A DNA stretch of 64,000 nucleotides, taken from assembly GCF_040712315.1 (NCBI RefSeq), contig NC_134016.1, forward strand, positions 20,718,390 to 20,782,389, written 5' to 3'. Positions within the stretch are counted from its first letter, which is position 1. Every line of letters begins with the position of its first letter. The translations under genes and the position numbers were made by a program. The stretch is from Castanea sativa. Its lineage: Eukaryota; Streptophyta; Magnoliopsida; Fagales; Fagaceae. Positions 55,042 through 64,000 of the stretch are shown here, in pieces. The notes beneath the pieces were generated by a model that saw only the letters and a program-made list of their open reading frames with translations, was not told the origin of the DNA and ran no database searches.

Positions 55042-58000
55042 ATGAGAGAGATTTTTCCAGGACTATGGCCTTGTATGCTTGCTATGCTATTGTTCATTGT
55101 TTTTCTCACAAAATGGTCAAGAAATAAGAAGGTAGAGAAAAGAAAATACAGATTGCCGCCTGGAAGAAGAGGCTGGCCTTTAGTTGGTGATAGCTTCAAC
55201 TGGTACAATGCTGTTGCAAGTTCTCATCCTCCTAGGTTTGTCGAAGAACAGGTCAAAAGGTAAGTACATTAATTAATGCAATAGAAACTACAATGTATCT
55301 CTTAAACTTTTGCACTTGATTTAAGAACTAGCTAGGTTTGGCTAAATTTACATTGTCTAGCTATATATATGATAGAAGATTAGAAGTCATGTTAGCTGAA
55401 AAACAGGGAGACTAAATAGAATTGGAATCTTTCATTGCTTGAGAGAGTCAATTACAATGAGAGTGAAAGAAAATACAGATTGAAATGAACTGAATGAATG
55501 AATAATCTACACTATTCTCTGTTTATATACAAAAGGTAAGATAACTAACTATACAAGTTGGAGCCAAAATCAGTTATTTGAAAACTTCCAGAAGCTATAC
55601 ACGTGGCAAGTCCAAGTAACTAACTCCTGGATTTGTGGAATTAACTGTCTCCACACTCCTAGATGCAGAGCTCATGATGTGGCACAGACTCAATCAATTC
55701 CAAGGCTGGCCGAGCTAACTCGTTCTCCGATGCAAGCTCCACGCTGAGTAAGGCACACCTCATCGGCAAAGGCCGTGTTGCTTCTTTGCCCTCGTGGCTG
55801 TCTAATGCTCTTAGCCTCGGTAGCACGGATGCACTCATGTACCACTAGCCAATTGTGTGCAAGACTTCTTTGCGATCTTAATACTCCCCTCGAGTATATC
55901 TCTTGCCTTGTGATCGATTACATCGGTATAGGGATTTTCCACCTTAGAAGCAAAAATATTGATAATTCCCAACCTTTTTATCAACCTTAAGAAACTTTCC
56001 ACTCCCAAGGCCTTGGTAAAAACATGGCTAGTTGGTTTTTAGTTGAAACATAGAAGGTTTTGAGTGTACCATCAAGGATTCTATTCACGACAAGTATGAC
56101 GATCGGCTTCTATGTGTTTTGATCTTTCATGAAACACTTGGATTCTTCGCTATATGGATTGCGGCACTGGTTGTCCTGATACATCGAAGCTTGAGGCTTA
56201 TCATGGTTGACATGTAAATCTTGTAGCAAATGCAAAATCCAAGTCAATTCACGGTGGTTGTTGCCATGGCCACATGTTACTGCCTACACCTTTGGATCGA
56301 GACACAATGCTTTGGTTCTTAGATCTCCAAGACACTAAAGCATCTCCAAGGAACACACAATAGCACATTAGAGACTTTCTTGTGTCGGGGCACCTGCCCG
56401 GTCGGCATCACAGAGTATGCCTTTAGATGTAGATCGGATTCGGTGGGGAAGAAAACTCCTTGACCAGTGTCCCTTTGATGTATTGAAGGATTCTAGATTT
56501 TGCCTTCATGTGTGGTGCTCTAGGTTGCCAAGAATTGGCTAAGCCTATGCCTTGCATATGTTATATACCGGCTTTGCTTAAGGTCAAGTACATAAGCTTG
56601 CCTATAAGCCTTCTATCTTGCCACTGGATTAGAAAGCAAGTCTCCACTATCCTTAGATAACTTAGTGCTGTTCCATTGGGCTTTGGTGCCCAGTTTACAT
56701 CTGTCATAGTTTCTTCTAGGACTTCCAAGGCATACTTCCTTTGGCTTAAACTGATCCCAGTCTTGTTTCTTGCAATTTCCAAACCCAAGAAATACTTGAG
56801 TGACCCTAAATCCTTAATACCAAACTTCTGATCCAAAACAGATTTGAGAGAAGCAACACAAGTGAGATCATTGCCGTTGATTACCATATCATCAACATAT
56901 ACAAGTAGAGCAGTGAACAAAGATCCTTTGCTATGGACAAATAGAGAATGATCACTTGTGATCAACAAAACCAAGCTCCTTGATTGTTCTTGACAACTTA
57001 GTGTACCACCGCCTTGAAGCTTGCCTCGATCCATAGAGGACTTAACCAATTTACACACCTTAGGAACATTAGAAGAGGCAAGAGAAGAGGCCGAGACACA
57101 CTCCCCTTCTTGTGAAAACCAGGGGGCAATGTTATGTAGACTTCTTCATCTAAATCCCCATGTAAAAAGCATTATTGATGTCTAATTGGTGTAAAGGCCA
57201 CTTTGCTTGGTGCGGCAAGAGCAAGCAAGACTCTAACCCATCTTAGCAAGGCGGAGAGAAAGTTTCAAGGAAATCAAGCCCTTCCCTTTGAGTGTATCCT
57301 TTAGCAACTAGCCGGCTTTGAATCTTTCAACACTCCCATACGGGTTAAGCTTGACTTTGTAAACCCATTTGCAGGCCCAATGGGAGTTTTACCGGGAGGC
57401 AAGGTAGTGACAACCCAAGTGTTATTCGGCTCGAGGGCTTGAATTTCTTTGTCCATGGCGACCCCTCCAAAGTGGATCTGAACGGCTTGGGAAAAAGTGG
57501 CGGAGTTCTTTGGGGGTGGACATAGCTACTAGCAAGTAAGAATGATAGCATGGCTCTAAATGAGAATAAGTAAGACATTGACCAATGTCATAAGGAGCAC
57601 CACTGCAATAGTAGCACAAGCATAGTCCTGCAAATATGCGGGAGGTCGATATCTCTAGCGGAGACTTTCTCGGAAGGCACCAGGCACTTAAGCAAGCGGT
57701 GAAGGAGAAGAAGGCATAGGATCAAGAACGAGCACTGTATAGGACTAGAAGAAGGAAGGTGGGAAGAAGGTAAATCATTAGGAGTAAACTGAAAAGAAGG
57801 AGATGGAGAATCAGCAACTTCCAAGGCAGATGGATCAGAGATGCTAATGGGAGTAACAAAGTTATCAATACCAGTAGGACAAGGAGCTGCAACATCAGAG
57901 TGAAGAAAAGGATCTGCAATAGAGGGTGAAACAGAAGCAAAGGGGAAAGAATGCTCATGAAAAACCACATCCCTAGACAAAAACACCTTATTGTTGGACA

Positions 58001-61000
58001 AATCTAGAACCTTATATCCTTTGACCCCAAAAGGATATCCCAAAAAAACACATTTAACAGCTCTAGGAGCAAATTTAGACCTATGATTAGAAAGGGTGGA
58101 AGCAAAACATAGGCAACCAAAAACTCTTAAATGTGCATAGCTAGGAGAATGACCAAATAAAACCTCAAAAGGAATTTGATTTGACAAAGCAGATGAAGGG
58201 ATTCTATTGATCAAATAGACAGCTGCTAGTATAGCATGACCCCACAAATGCAAAGGCAAATAGGATTGAAACATGAGAGCTCTTGCCACATTTAAGATGT
58301 GTTGGTGTTTCCTCTCAACAATTGCATTTTGTTGAGGTGTTTCAACACAACTTAAATGATGCAAGATGCCTTTTTTAGCAAAAAAATCTTTCATGATGAA
58401 CTCAGTCCCATTGTCAGATCTTAAGATTTTAACTTTCTTAGAAAATTGAGTTTCCACCATAGTGCAAAGCTTGTTCCAGGCAGTTGTGTTTGATATTTTT
58501 GCTTTAACAAATATACCCAAGTGCATCTAGAGTAGTCATCAACAATGGTTAAAAAATATTTGCAATTATCAATAGTAGAAACTGAGAAAGGTCCCCACAA
58601 ATCACAATGAATCAGCTCAAAACTAGATTGAGACAAATGTGAACTTTTATTAAAGGGTAAACGTTTTTGCTTTGCAAGTGGAATGAGATATCACACTCAA
58701 AGTTCTCAACGGGAATGAAACCAGAAACATCACTTGGTTTTATTGAAGCCAATTTAGCATTGGACAAGTGACCCAATGCGGAGTGCCAGATGGGAATTTG
58801 TGAACTATTTACAGAAGCAGCAATGAAAGATGTTGCAGTACAGCCCTTGTCCAGTAAGTAGAGCCCATTGCTTTCTCTACCCAGACCAAGTGTGCTCCAA
58901 TGAGCAAGGTCCTGAATAAAGCATAAAGTTCCAAGAAAAATGAGGCAACAAGCAGTGGACTTAGCTAATTGACTTACAGAAATGAGATTAAAGCTAAATG
59001 AAGGAACACAAAGAACATTGTGTAGTATAAGCTGTTCAGAAATTTTCACAATGCCAATATGAGTAACAGAAGCAACTTCTCCATTAGGTAAATTGACAAA
59101 AGTGTTCAAGGTTGAAGTGATAGTAGTGAAACATTCAATGGAATGTATCATGTGATCTGTGGCCCCTGTGTCAATGACCCAGTCTGAGGCTTGAAAGGCT
59201 TTTCTATTAACTGTTTTAGCAGAAAAGATGGAATGTTGCAAGGAAGGCATCAAAGGATTACCTGACATTGTGTCAACAAAAGGAGAATAAGCACTATCTG
59301 AGGATGTCAAGGTGGAAGGCACACCGGTTACGGCGGGTACACCGGTAACTCGGATAGCATACTAGGAAGCTACCGGCACTTGTACTAACACTTGCAACAT
59401 GATGATTAGCACCTTGATCATGTCCAGAGTTAAAAAGAGCCAACAATTGCTCACATTGTGCTTTAGAAATAGGGCACTGAGCAGCTGCATTAGAAGGTAC
59501 TTCCACAACTTGACCTTGAGGATAAGAAACTTGATTGGCATTGGAATTAGGCTTCCCTTTGTGCTTGTAACCTGGTGGATACCCGTGTAGGTTATAACAC
59601 TTGTCTACAGTGTGTCCAAGCATGTTACAATGAGTACACAAAGGTCTCTCCTTCTTAGGACCACCTCTATTACCTGAATTCCCCTTAGCATTGGCATACA
59701 TTGCCACTGAATCAGGCCTAGGTGTGAAGGTAGAGCCATGACCAATGCCTTTATGAGATTCTTCTTGGAGAACAAGAGCATACACCTTGCTCATTGAAGG
59801 AAATGGCTCAAGCATGAGAATGTGACTCCTCACTGTCTCAAAGCTCTCATTTAGCCCCATTAAAAACCTCATCACATAAGATTTCTCGTGTGCAATGCTC
59901 AGGATTTTCATTGCTCCACATGTGCAAACTGGTAGAGGTTCATAATGAATCAGTTGATCCCAAATCTTCTTGAACTTAGAGTAATACTCATCATAGATAA
60001 TTGTCCACGAGTAATTTGTGAAATTTCCTTGCTGGAGATTATAGATTTTTGGTCCATTTCCGTGAAAAGACACGGCTGCAACTCAAGCCACATCTCCCTC
60101 GCGATCTCATTAAAGGTACATAATACTACTTGACACATCAACATGCATGGAGTTAATCAACCAAGACAGTACCATTGTATTGCAACTTTCCCAATCTTCG
60201 TACAAAGGAGATTCAATCTCAGGTTTAACAATCTTGCCATTCACGAATCCTATCTTTTTCTTGGCAGTTAGAGCTAGAACCATAGCCCTAGACCAAGATT
60301 GATAGTTTTTCATCCCCAACAACGGTTGTGTAACTAAGATGTTCCCTGGATTTTCACTTGCACTAAGGAAAAATTGATTGGGAGAATGAGACTCTGTGTT
60401 GGATTGAGGAATTTGCCGCGTGGTGGATTGATTATGCACAGGTTCAGATTCACTTCCTTCAACAGAAGCCATTGATGCCTTTTATGAGCTTGAACGGAAA
60501 TGAAGGGAAAAAAAAAAAACTTTCAAGATTCAATTTCTTGAAGTAATCTCTGTTTGTTAAGCAAGAAAAAAAAAATTGTAGCAAATCTAGCACATACTAG
60601 GGCTCTGATACCATGAAAAACAGGGAGACTAAATAGAATTGGAATCTTTCATTGCTTGAGAGAGTCAATTACAATGAGAGTGAAAGAAAATACAGATTGA
60701 AATGAACTGAATGAATGAATAATCTACACTATTCTCTGTTTATATACAAAAGGTAAGATAACTAACTATACAAGTTGGAGCCAAAATCAGTTATTTGAAA
60801 ACTTCCAGAAGCTATACACGTGGCAAGTCCAAGTAACTAACTCCTGGATTTGTGGAATTAACTGTCTCCACACTCCTAGATGCAGAGCTCATGATGTGGC
60901 ACAGACTCAATCAATTCCAAGACTGCTGAGCTAACTCTGTTCTCCGATGCAAGCTCCACTGCTTGAGTAAGGCACACCTCATCAGCAAAAGCTGTGTTGC

Positions 61001-62013
61001 TTGCTGCCCTCGTGGCCTGTCTAATGCTCTTAGCCTCAGTAGCAGATGCACTACCTGCTGTACCACTAGCCAATTGTGTGCAAGACTTCTTTGCAGTCTT
61101 AATATTAGCTGTGGTAGTTTTGTATATTTTAGACTCACTTCTGCCTATCAAATCACTTCTTTCACAGGCAGCAAGAGTCAAAGAGTTTTATACATTGATT
61201 ACAACCATATTTTAGCAATGTAAATGAGTTAAATCATTTTTTTAAAAAAAAGTTTAAATGAAATGACCAATAATAATTGAGTGGGGGATCGGAATAAACT
61301 ATATTTCATTAATTAGTATTTTAATTTTATATTTATTTCTGTTAAATGAAAATGCATAATTATTATTGAAGTGAATTAATGGGAGGTGAATATTATTAAT
61401 TGGAGGACTGCTGCAGGTTTGGGAAGATATTCTCATGCAGCCTGTTTGGTAAATGGGCAGTGGTGTCAGCAGACCCAAGCTTCAATCGATTTGTAATGCA
61501 AAACGAAGGGAAATTATTCCAATCAAGCTATCCAAAATCATTCAGAGATTTGGTGGGGAAAAATGGGGTAATCACGGTCCATGGAGATCAACAAAGGAAA
61601 CTACATGCAATTGCCTCCAATATGATGCGCCTAGATAAGCTCATCAAATTCCATTTCTTGGAAGACATTCAAAAGGTTATGCTTCAAACTTTGGCCAATT
61701 TCCACAACAATCAACACATTTTTCTCCAGGATGTGTGCAGAAAGGCAAGTCATCAGATCATCATCAAACGTATTATTCCAATACACAAACACACACACAC
61801 ACATATATAATTAATTACTGATCAATTAATTAATTAATGATTGTATCTACACACACAGCACAGGTTGCTATCAATCAAATGGTTAATCAACTCTTGGGAG
61901 TTACAAGTGATTCAGAAGTAAATGAGATGGCTCAATTGTTCTCTGACTTCGTTGATGGTTGTCTATCCATTCCAATTAACTTACCGGGTTTTGCTTATCA
62001 CTCTGCCATGACG
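55042..62013 (+). CDS. CYP720A1: Cytochrome P450, CYP85 clan, CYP720A-like (N-terminal half, exons 1-3)
   Basis: Exons: 55042-55259, 61417-61744 and 61864-62013 (696 nt, 232 codons, phases 2 and 0); the rest is beyond the window. Residues about 7-23 form the ER membrane anchor, followed by a basic stop-transfer patch and the hinge [13 protein letters not shown]. Exon 2 encodes [36 protein letters not shown] and [14 protein letters not shown] (B-C helix region); exon 3 gives [15 protein letters not shown] and [14 protein letters not shown]. The I-helix, ExxR and heme-Cys lie outside. The start at 55042 is chosen because the peptide from 54979 would put 21 uncharged residues before the anchor. 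The family is from memory of Arabidopsis CYP720A1; CYP90/CYP724 are alternatives. Substrate unknown; relatives act on steroids and terpenoids. Confidence 0.75.
55397..55883 (-). mobile_element. Element J 3' LTR
   Basis: The first 305 or so bases are identical to 60614-60918. From about 55702 on there are many differences, nearly all at CAG or CTG triplets of the other LTR. Followed by a purine-tract complement (CTCCCCTCGAG). Confidence 0.85.
55884..57587 (-). pseudogene. Element J reverse transcriptase and RNase H (heavily broken)
   Basis: Only 56561-57058 keeps a longer frame, with [14 protein letters not shown] (YVDD intact), [18 protein letters not shown] and [13 protein letters not shown] of copia RT. 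Downstream RNase H (55900-56560) and the RT N-terminus (57059-57587) are readable only in short pieces of changing frame; for example, the DVKTAFL.G region near 57150-57180 has lost one base of a T run. The number of indels far exceeds that in the integrase and protease of the same element. Confidence 0.65.
57588..58636 (-). pseudogene. Element J integrase
   Basis: Two overlapping frames: 58421-58636 gives [11 protein letters not shown] and [16 protein letters not shown], and 57588-58526 gives [51 protein letters not shown] and FGCLCFAST. The D,D,E catalytic residues are all visible. A frameshift near 58500-58530 separates the second Asp region from the first. The C-terminal serine/proline-rich linker decays after 57720. 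Confidence 0.75.
58612..59322 (-). pseudogene. Element J protease and GAG-preIN region
   Basis: The protease active site is [14 protein letters not shown], followed by [14 protein letters not shown] and [16 protein letters not shown], then the pre-integrase zinc region starting [14 protein letters not shown]. The frame ends within the zinc region (the CX2C is not readable in the same frame) after a break near 58690. Confidence 0.75.
59294..60472 (-). pseudogene. Element J gag
   Basis: Starts at ATG 60472. Residues about 40-120 are the copia gag N-terminal domain ([42 protein letters not shown]). Near 60065-60115 two compensating frameshifts move AREMWLELQ out of frame and then restore it. 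The second part (59294-60073) has [35 protein letters not shown] and the CCHC knuckle [14 protein letters not shown]. Gag would coat the RNA; this copy is probably non-functional because of the double shift. Confidence 0.75.
60473..60613 (-). mobile_element. Element J leader and primer-binding site
   Basis: The plus strand GGCTCTGATACCA ends at 60613; its complement TGGTATCAGAGCC is the tRNA-Met-type primer site next to the 5' LTR. The leader is only about 130 bp and contains two poly-A/poly-T-type runs. Confidence 0.8.
60614..61104 (-). mobile_element. Element J 5' LTR
   Basis: 491 bp, TGAAAAACAG to CTTAATA on the plus strand, followed by TSD TTAGC. The LTR edge is TG...TA rather than TG...CA. 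Confidence 0.85.
61745..61863 (+). other. Intron 2 of the P450 gene, GC-AG type
   Basis: The exon boundary AGAAAG/GCAAGT matches the consensus of the minor GC donor class, and the acceptor is CACAG/GTTGCT. Phase 0 joins CRK to VAINQMV, which restores the conserved P450 sequence. No nearby GT donor gives a continuous protein. Confidence 0.75.
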
Positions 62014-62025
62014 GTAAACACACAC

Positions 62026-62028
<3 letters not shown>

Positions 62029-62058
<30 letters not shown>
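62029..62058. repeat. (TA)n microsatellite
   Basis: About 15 TA units directly after the exon 3 donor region. Confidence 0.9.
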
Positions 62059-62063
<5 letters not shown>

Positions 62064-62468
62064 ACTGTACGTATTTCCGAATTTTTATCTGCTACTTCTA
62101 GTGTATGAATTTTTTTTTTCTTTTAAATTAAGTGATCGAACACATATATGACATACCATTTATACCATTAAAATAAGCAAAAAGTAGTGACTCCGGAAGG
62201 CGGAGGCTGAAGTAAATACTAGTGATAGACAAACATTTCAATGCACAAAAATTAATGCCCGATAGGCCTATGGTATATATGGAAATAGCGTTACAACTTA
62301 CATGATCATATATATATAAAAAAAAAAAGCAATGCTATACAATTTTTTTTTTTCAGTTTATATATAAGCATTTTTGTACAAGTAAAAAAAATTCATATTG
62401 ACTCTATTCTTGTAACTTAATTATCTATCTATTTAGAGTATACCCAATTTCAGCAATTTCATATTAGT

Positions 62469-62692
62469 GAACGTTTTGGATAGCAGCAAGCGTCCAGCGT
62501 TTGCGCGTCCAGCATTTTGCACGTGGGTCCCGTGCACTGTTCACGAGACCCACAAACCTCTTTTTTCAGCAAAACTTTTATTAAAAATGGGTCTCATGCA
62601 CTATTCACATATTTAAAAATTATTTTGCTACAATGTTTTTAGCAATAAATTTTCAGTTCTCAGCAAATAAGCGGTATCCAAATACACCCTTA
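62469..62692. mobile_element. MITE-like element
   Basis: About 220 bp bounded by imperfect inverted ends (GTTTTGGATA near 62474 and TATCCAAATAC near 62675). It has an internal GC-rich segment with near-palindromic pieces (GGGTCCCGTGCACTGTTCAC and later GGGTCTCATGCACTATTCAC). No ORF. The structure suits a small non-autonomous DNA transposon; a target duplication could not be fixed. Confidence 0.6.
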
Positions 62693-62716
62693 ATATTTGA
62701 TTTCAATAAATGCGTA

Positions 62717-63204
62717 TTAGTATCGGTTTGAAATTACAAAAATATCCTTCCCATGTGTACCATTTCTTGTTATTATATCTTGTGAAATGGCAATATTATC
62801 CTCATCATGTGCTTCTTTCCTACCTTTAATTTCTAAAGTCAATTTAGTCTGTAGATTTTTTTTTTTCGAGAATGTATAGATTTCTATTTTCAATTGTGAA
62901 ATTTGTAGCTGAAGTTTAATTTTTGTCAATCTAATTATCACGTTATCAAATTGAATCTTTGATCATTATTTCTATTAGCAAATATAGTCATTCAAACATT
63001 TAAAAATATATATTTTTTTTGAATAATACTTATTAAACAACAAGAGCTATTAAATGATGCATCTAATAAATGTTTTCATTTTCAATTAAATTTTTAATTA
63101 AAAATTGTATAAACAGCGTTATTTGTTAGAAGATATAGATGAAAAGATCATATCGATTCATTTTTACATAGTGAGGAACTATATATATATATGAGATATG
63201 CTAA
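62717..63204. other. AT-rich intronic sequence
   Basis: Poly-A/poly-T-rich DNA. Nothing recognisable beyond short AT repeats. Confidence 0.5.
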
Positions 63205-64000
63205 ATACACTCTAGCACAATATTTAAAGCCCTTAACACAAAATTTTACGGCTAAGCTGATTTTAACACTATACTAAATAAGATAGTCCAAGTGTAAGTT
63301 TCTTAGCAAATTTCCATACTTCTAACTACACTACACAAACATGACAATATAGAAAGTTAAAGGAAATAAAGAATAAAGAAGGCAAACCACACATAACACC
63401 ACAAAGTGTTGTGGAAGAGGAAAACCCGAGCCCCGGGCGTAAATGGATGACTATAAACCCTCCAAGCCTATATCTCTCTATGTACTTGAGCCTTTCAAGC
63501 TTCAATTAGCAACCAACTCTACGAGTCTTTTTTTTCACCTAGCTTCCCTGGGTCATCACTGTTGAGCCATCAACAGAAAGCCACCAAAGGATTTGGATTT
63601 GATTTGGCTTCACTAAGTTTCTAGACCTTCAACAAACTCACAACACTCAAGGTTTTGTGATGGAGTTGAAGGTTACAAATTTTTCTCAAAGATATGTGAT
63701 TTATGAGAGAAAATGAGGAGAGATGATAAAAATTTGTTTCTCTAGACTAAGGCACTCTCTCTCATACAAAAGGGTTGAGATGAAGAAATGCTCTCTCTTG
63801 ATCTTATAAGCTTAGCTCACACACTTCCTATTCACATATACAGAGGGTGTGTGTTTTGGCTTACGTGGTATGGATTGAAAAGAAGATCAAAATAAGAACA
63901 GAGCTGCCAGTAGGTATTTCACGACCTTGTCACAGGCTAATTGGTTGCGAGATGGTCATGCCAACAGTCTCCCTGGATCTTCGATCTGACATGTATCACT
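63205..64000 (-). mobile_element. Probable LTR fragment of another retrotransposon
   Basis: The GTGGAAGAGGAAAACCCGAG segment near 63410 and the layout resemble the U3/R/U5 arrangement of element A's LTR, where a comparable GGGGAAAACC segment occurs, but there is no true alignment. There is no ORF, and CACGACC near 63921 recalls the CRCGA motifs of elements F and G. Both ends are unresolved and the right one is off the window. Confidence 0.35.

Larger units (their letters stand above)
55397..61104 (-). mobile_element. Element J: full-length Ty1/copia retrotransposon in P450 intron 1
   Basis: 5,708 bp with TSD TTAGC (55392-55396, 61105-61109), antisense to the host gene. LTRs of 487 and 491 bp, primer-binding site, gag, protease, integrase, RT in copia order. 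The LTRs start TGAAAAACAG and end TTAATA on the plus strand. The gag motif [20 protein letters not shown] resembles the RE1/Retrofit-type group. Reading frames are broken in RT and RNase H, mostly between 55.7 and 57.7 kb. Confidence 0.9.
55260..61416 (+). other. Intron 1 of the P450 gene (6,157 bp)
   Basis: Donor AAAAG/GTAAGTA at 55260 and acceptor GCTGCAG before 61417. Without element J and one TSD copy it would be about 444 bp, a normal size. The long intron is thus explained by one retrotransposon. Confidence 0.85.
62014..64000 (+). other. Intron 3 of the P450 gene (incomplete)
   Basis: Donor ACG/GTAAAC at 62014. No further P450 exon motif (for example the I-helix AGxxT) was found up to the edge, so the intron is longer than 1.98 kb. 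It contains a TA microsatellite, a MITE-like element and LTR-like sequence, or the gene is truncated here. Confidence 0.6.

Noticed and set aside
61400..61810. Independent 136-residue ORF around P450 exon 2
   Set aside because: Its first codons lie before the acceptor at 61417 and its last ones after the GC donor at 61745, so it is exon 2 with intron read-through.

Overview
This is plant nuclear DNA, almost certainly from a woody eudicot. It is AT-rich and gene-poor and is dominated by nested LTR retrotransposons of lineages found only in plants (Athila, Tat with two RNase H domains, copia and Sirevirus-like gag-only derivatives). The single host gene is a plant CYP85-clan cytochrome P450 with GT-AG and GC-AG introns. 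No rRNA, tRNA, CRISPR or prokaryotic feature is visible. Species assignment would need a database search; Fagaceae is only a guess from the general look of the repeats.

Bases 1-53386 are a retrotransposon nest that can be taken apart with 5-bp target-site duplications (TSDs) read directly from the sequence. From left to right: a Ty3/gypsy LTR with the end of its pol (1-905, minus strand); the 3' end of a Sirevirus-like element 'G' whose 3' LTR (2055-10542) is split by element 'A' (2333-9713, TSD AAGTC); a truncated copia 'F' (10543-13411) that cuts the reverse transcriptase of an Athila element 'E'. E (13412-38495, minus strand) carries three more insertions: a solo LTR of the A family (14489-15513, TSD ACATC), a full-length copia 'C' (17099-25468, TSD CAACT) and, inside its own 5' LTR, a full-length Tat element 'D' (26560-37941, TSD AGAGC). 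Next come an unrelated pol-less element remnant 'H' (38496-40198), a copia LTR with primer-binding site 'I' (40199-41634), an unassigned stretch, and element 'B' (43694-53381, TSD AAGAT), a relative of A. B contains a solo copia LTR (43851-45266, TSD GAAGT) and a second inserted LTR (50185-51557, TSD ACTAC).

Elements A and B carry LTRs, a copia-type gag and a second conserved ORF resembling the 'putative plant transposon protein' families, but no protease, integrase or reverse transcriptase. A has lost its primer-binding site and B has lost its polypurine tract. D has intact integrase and RNase H domains but a broken reverse transcriptase. Its 3' region holds an antisense gene with introns and its own TATA box, and an exact 152-bp tandem array.

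The host gene begins at 55042. Exon 1 (55042-55259) is separated from exon 2 (61417-61744) by a 6.2-kb intron that contains a complete copia element 'J' (55397-61104, TSD TTAGC) in the opposite orientation. Exon 3 (61864-62013) follows a GC-AG intron. Intron 3 runs off the right edge and holds a MITE-like element and an LTR-like sequence. Only the N-terminal half (232 codons) is in the window; it most resembles CYP720A.
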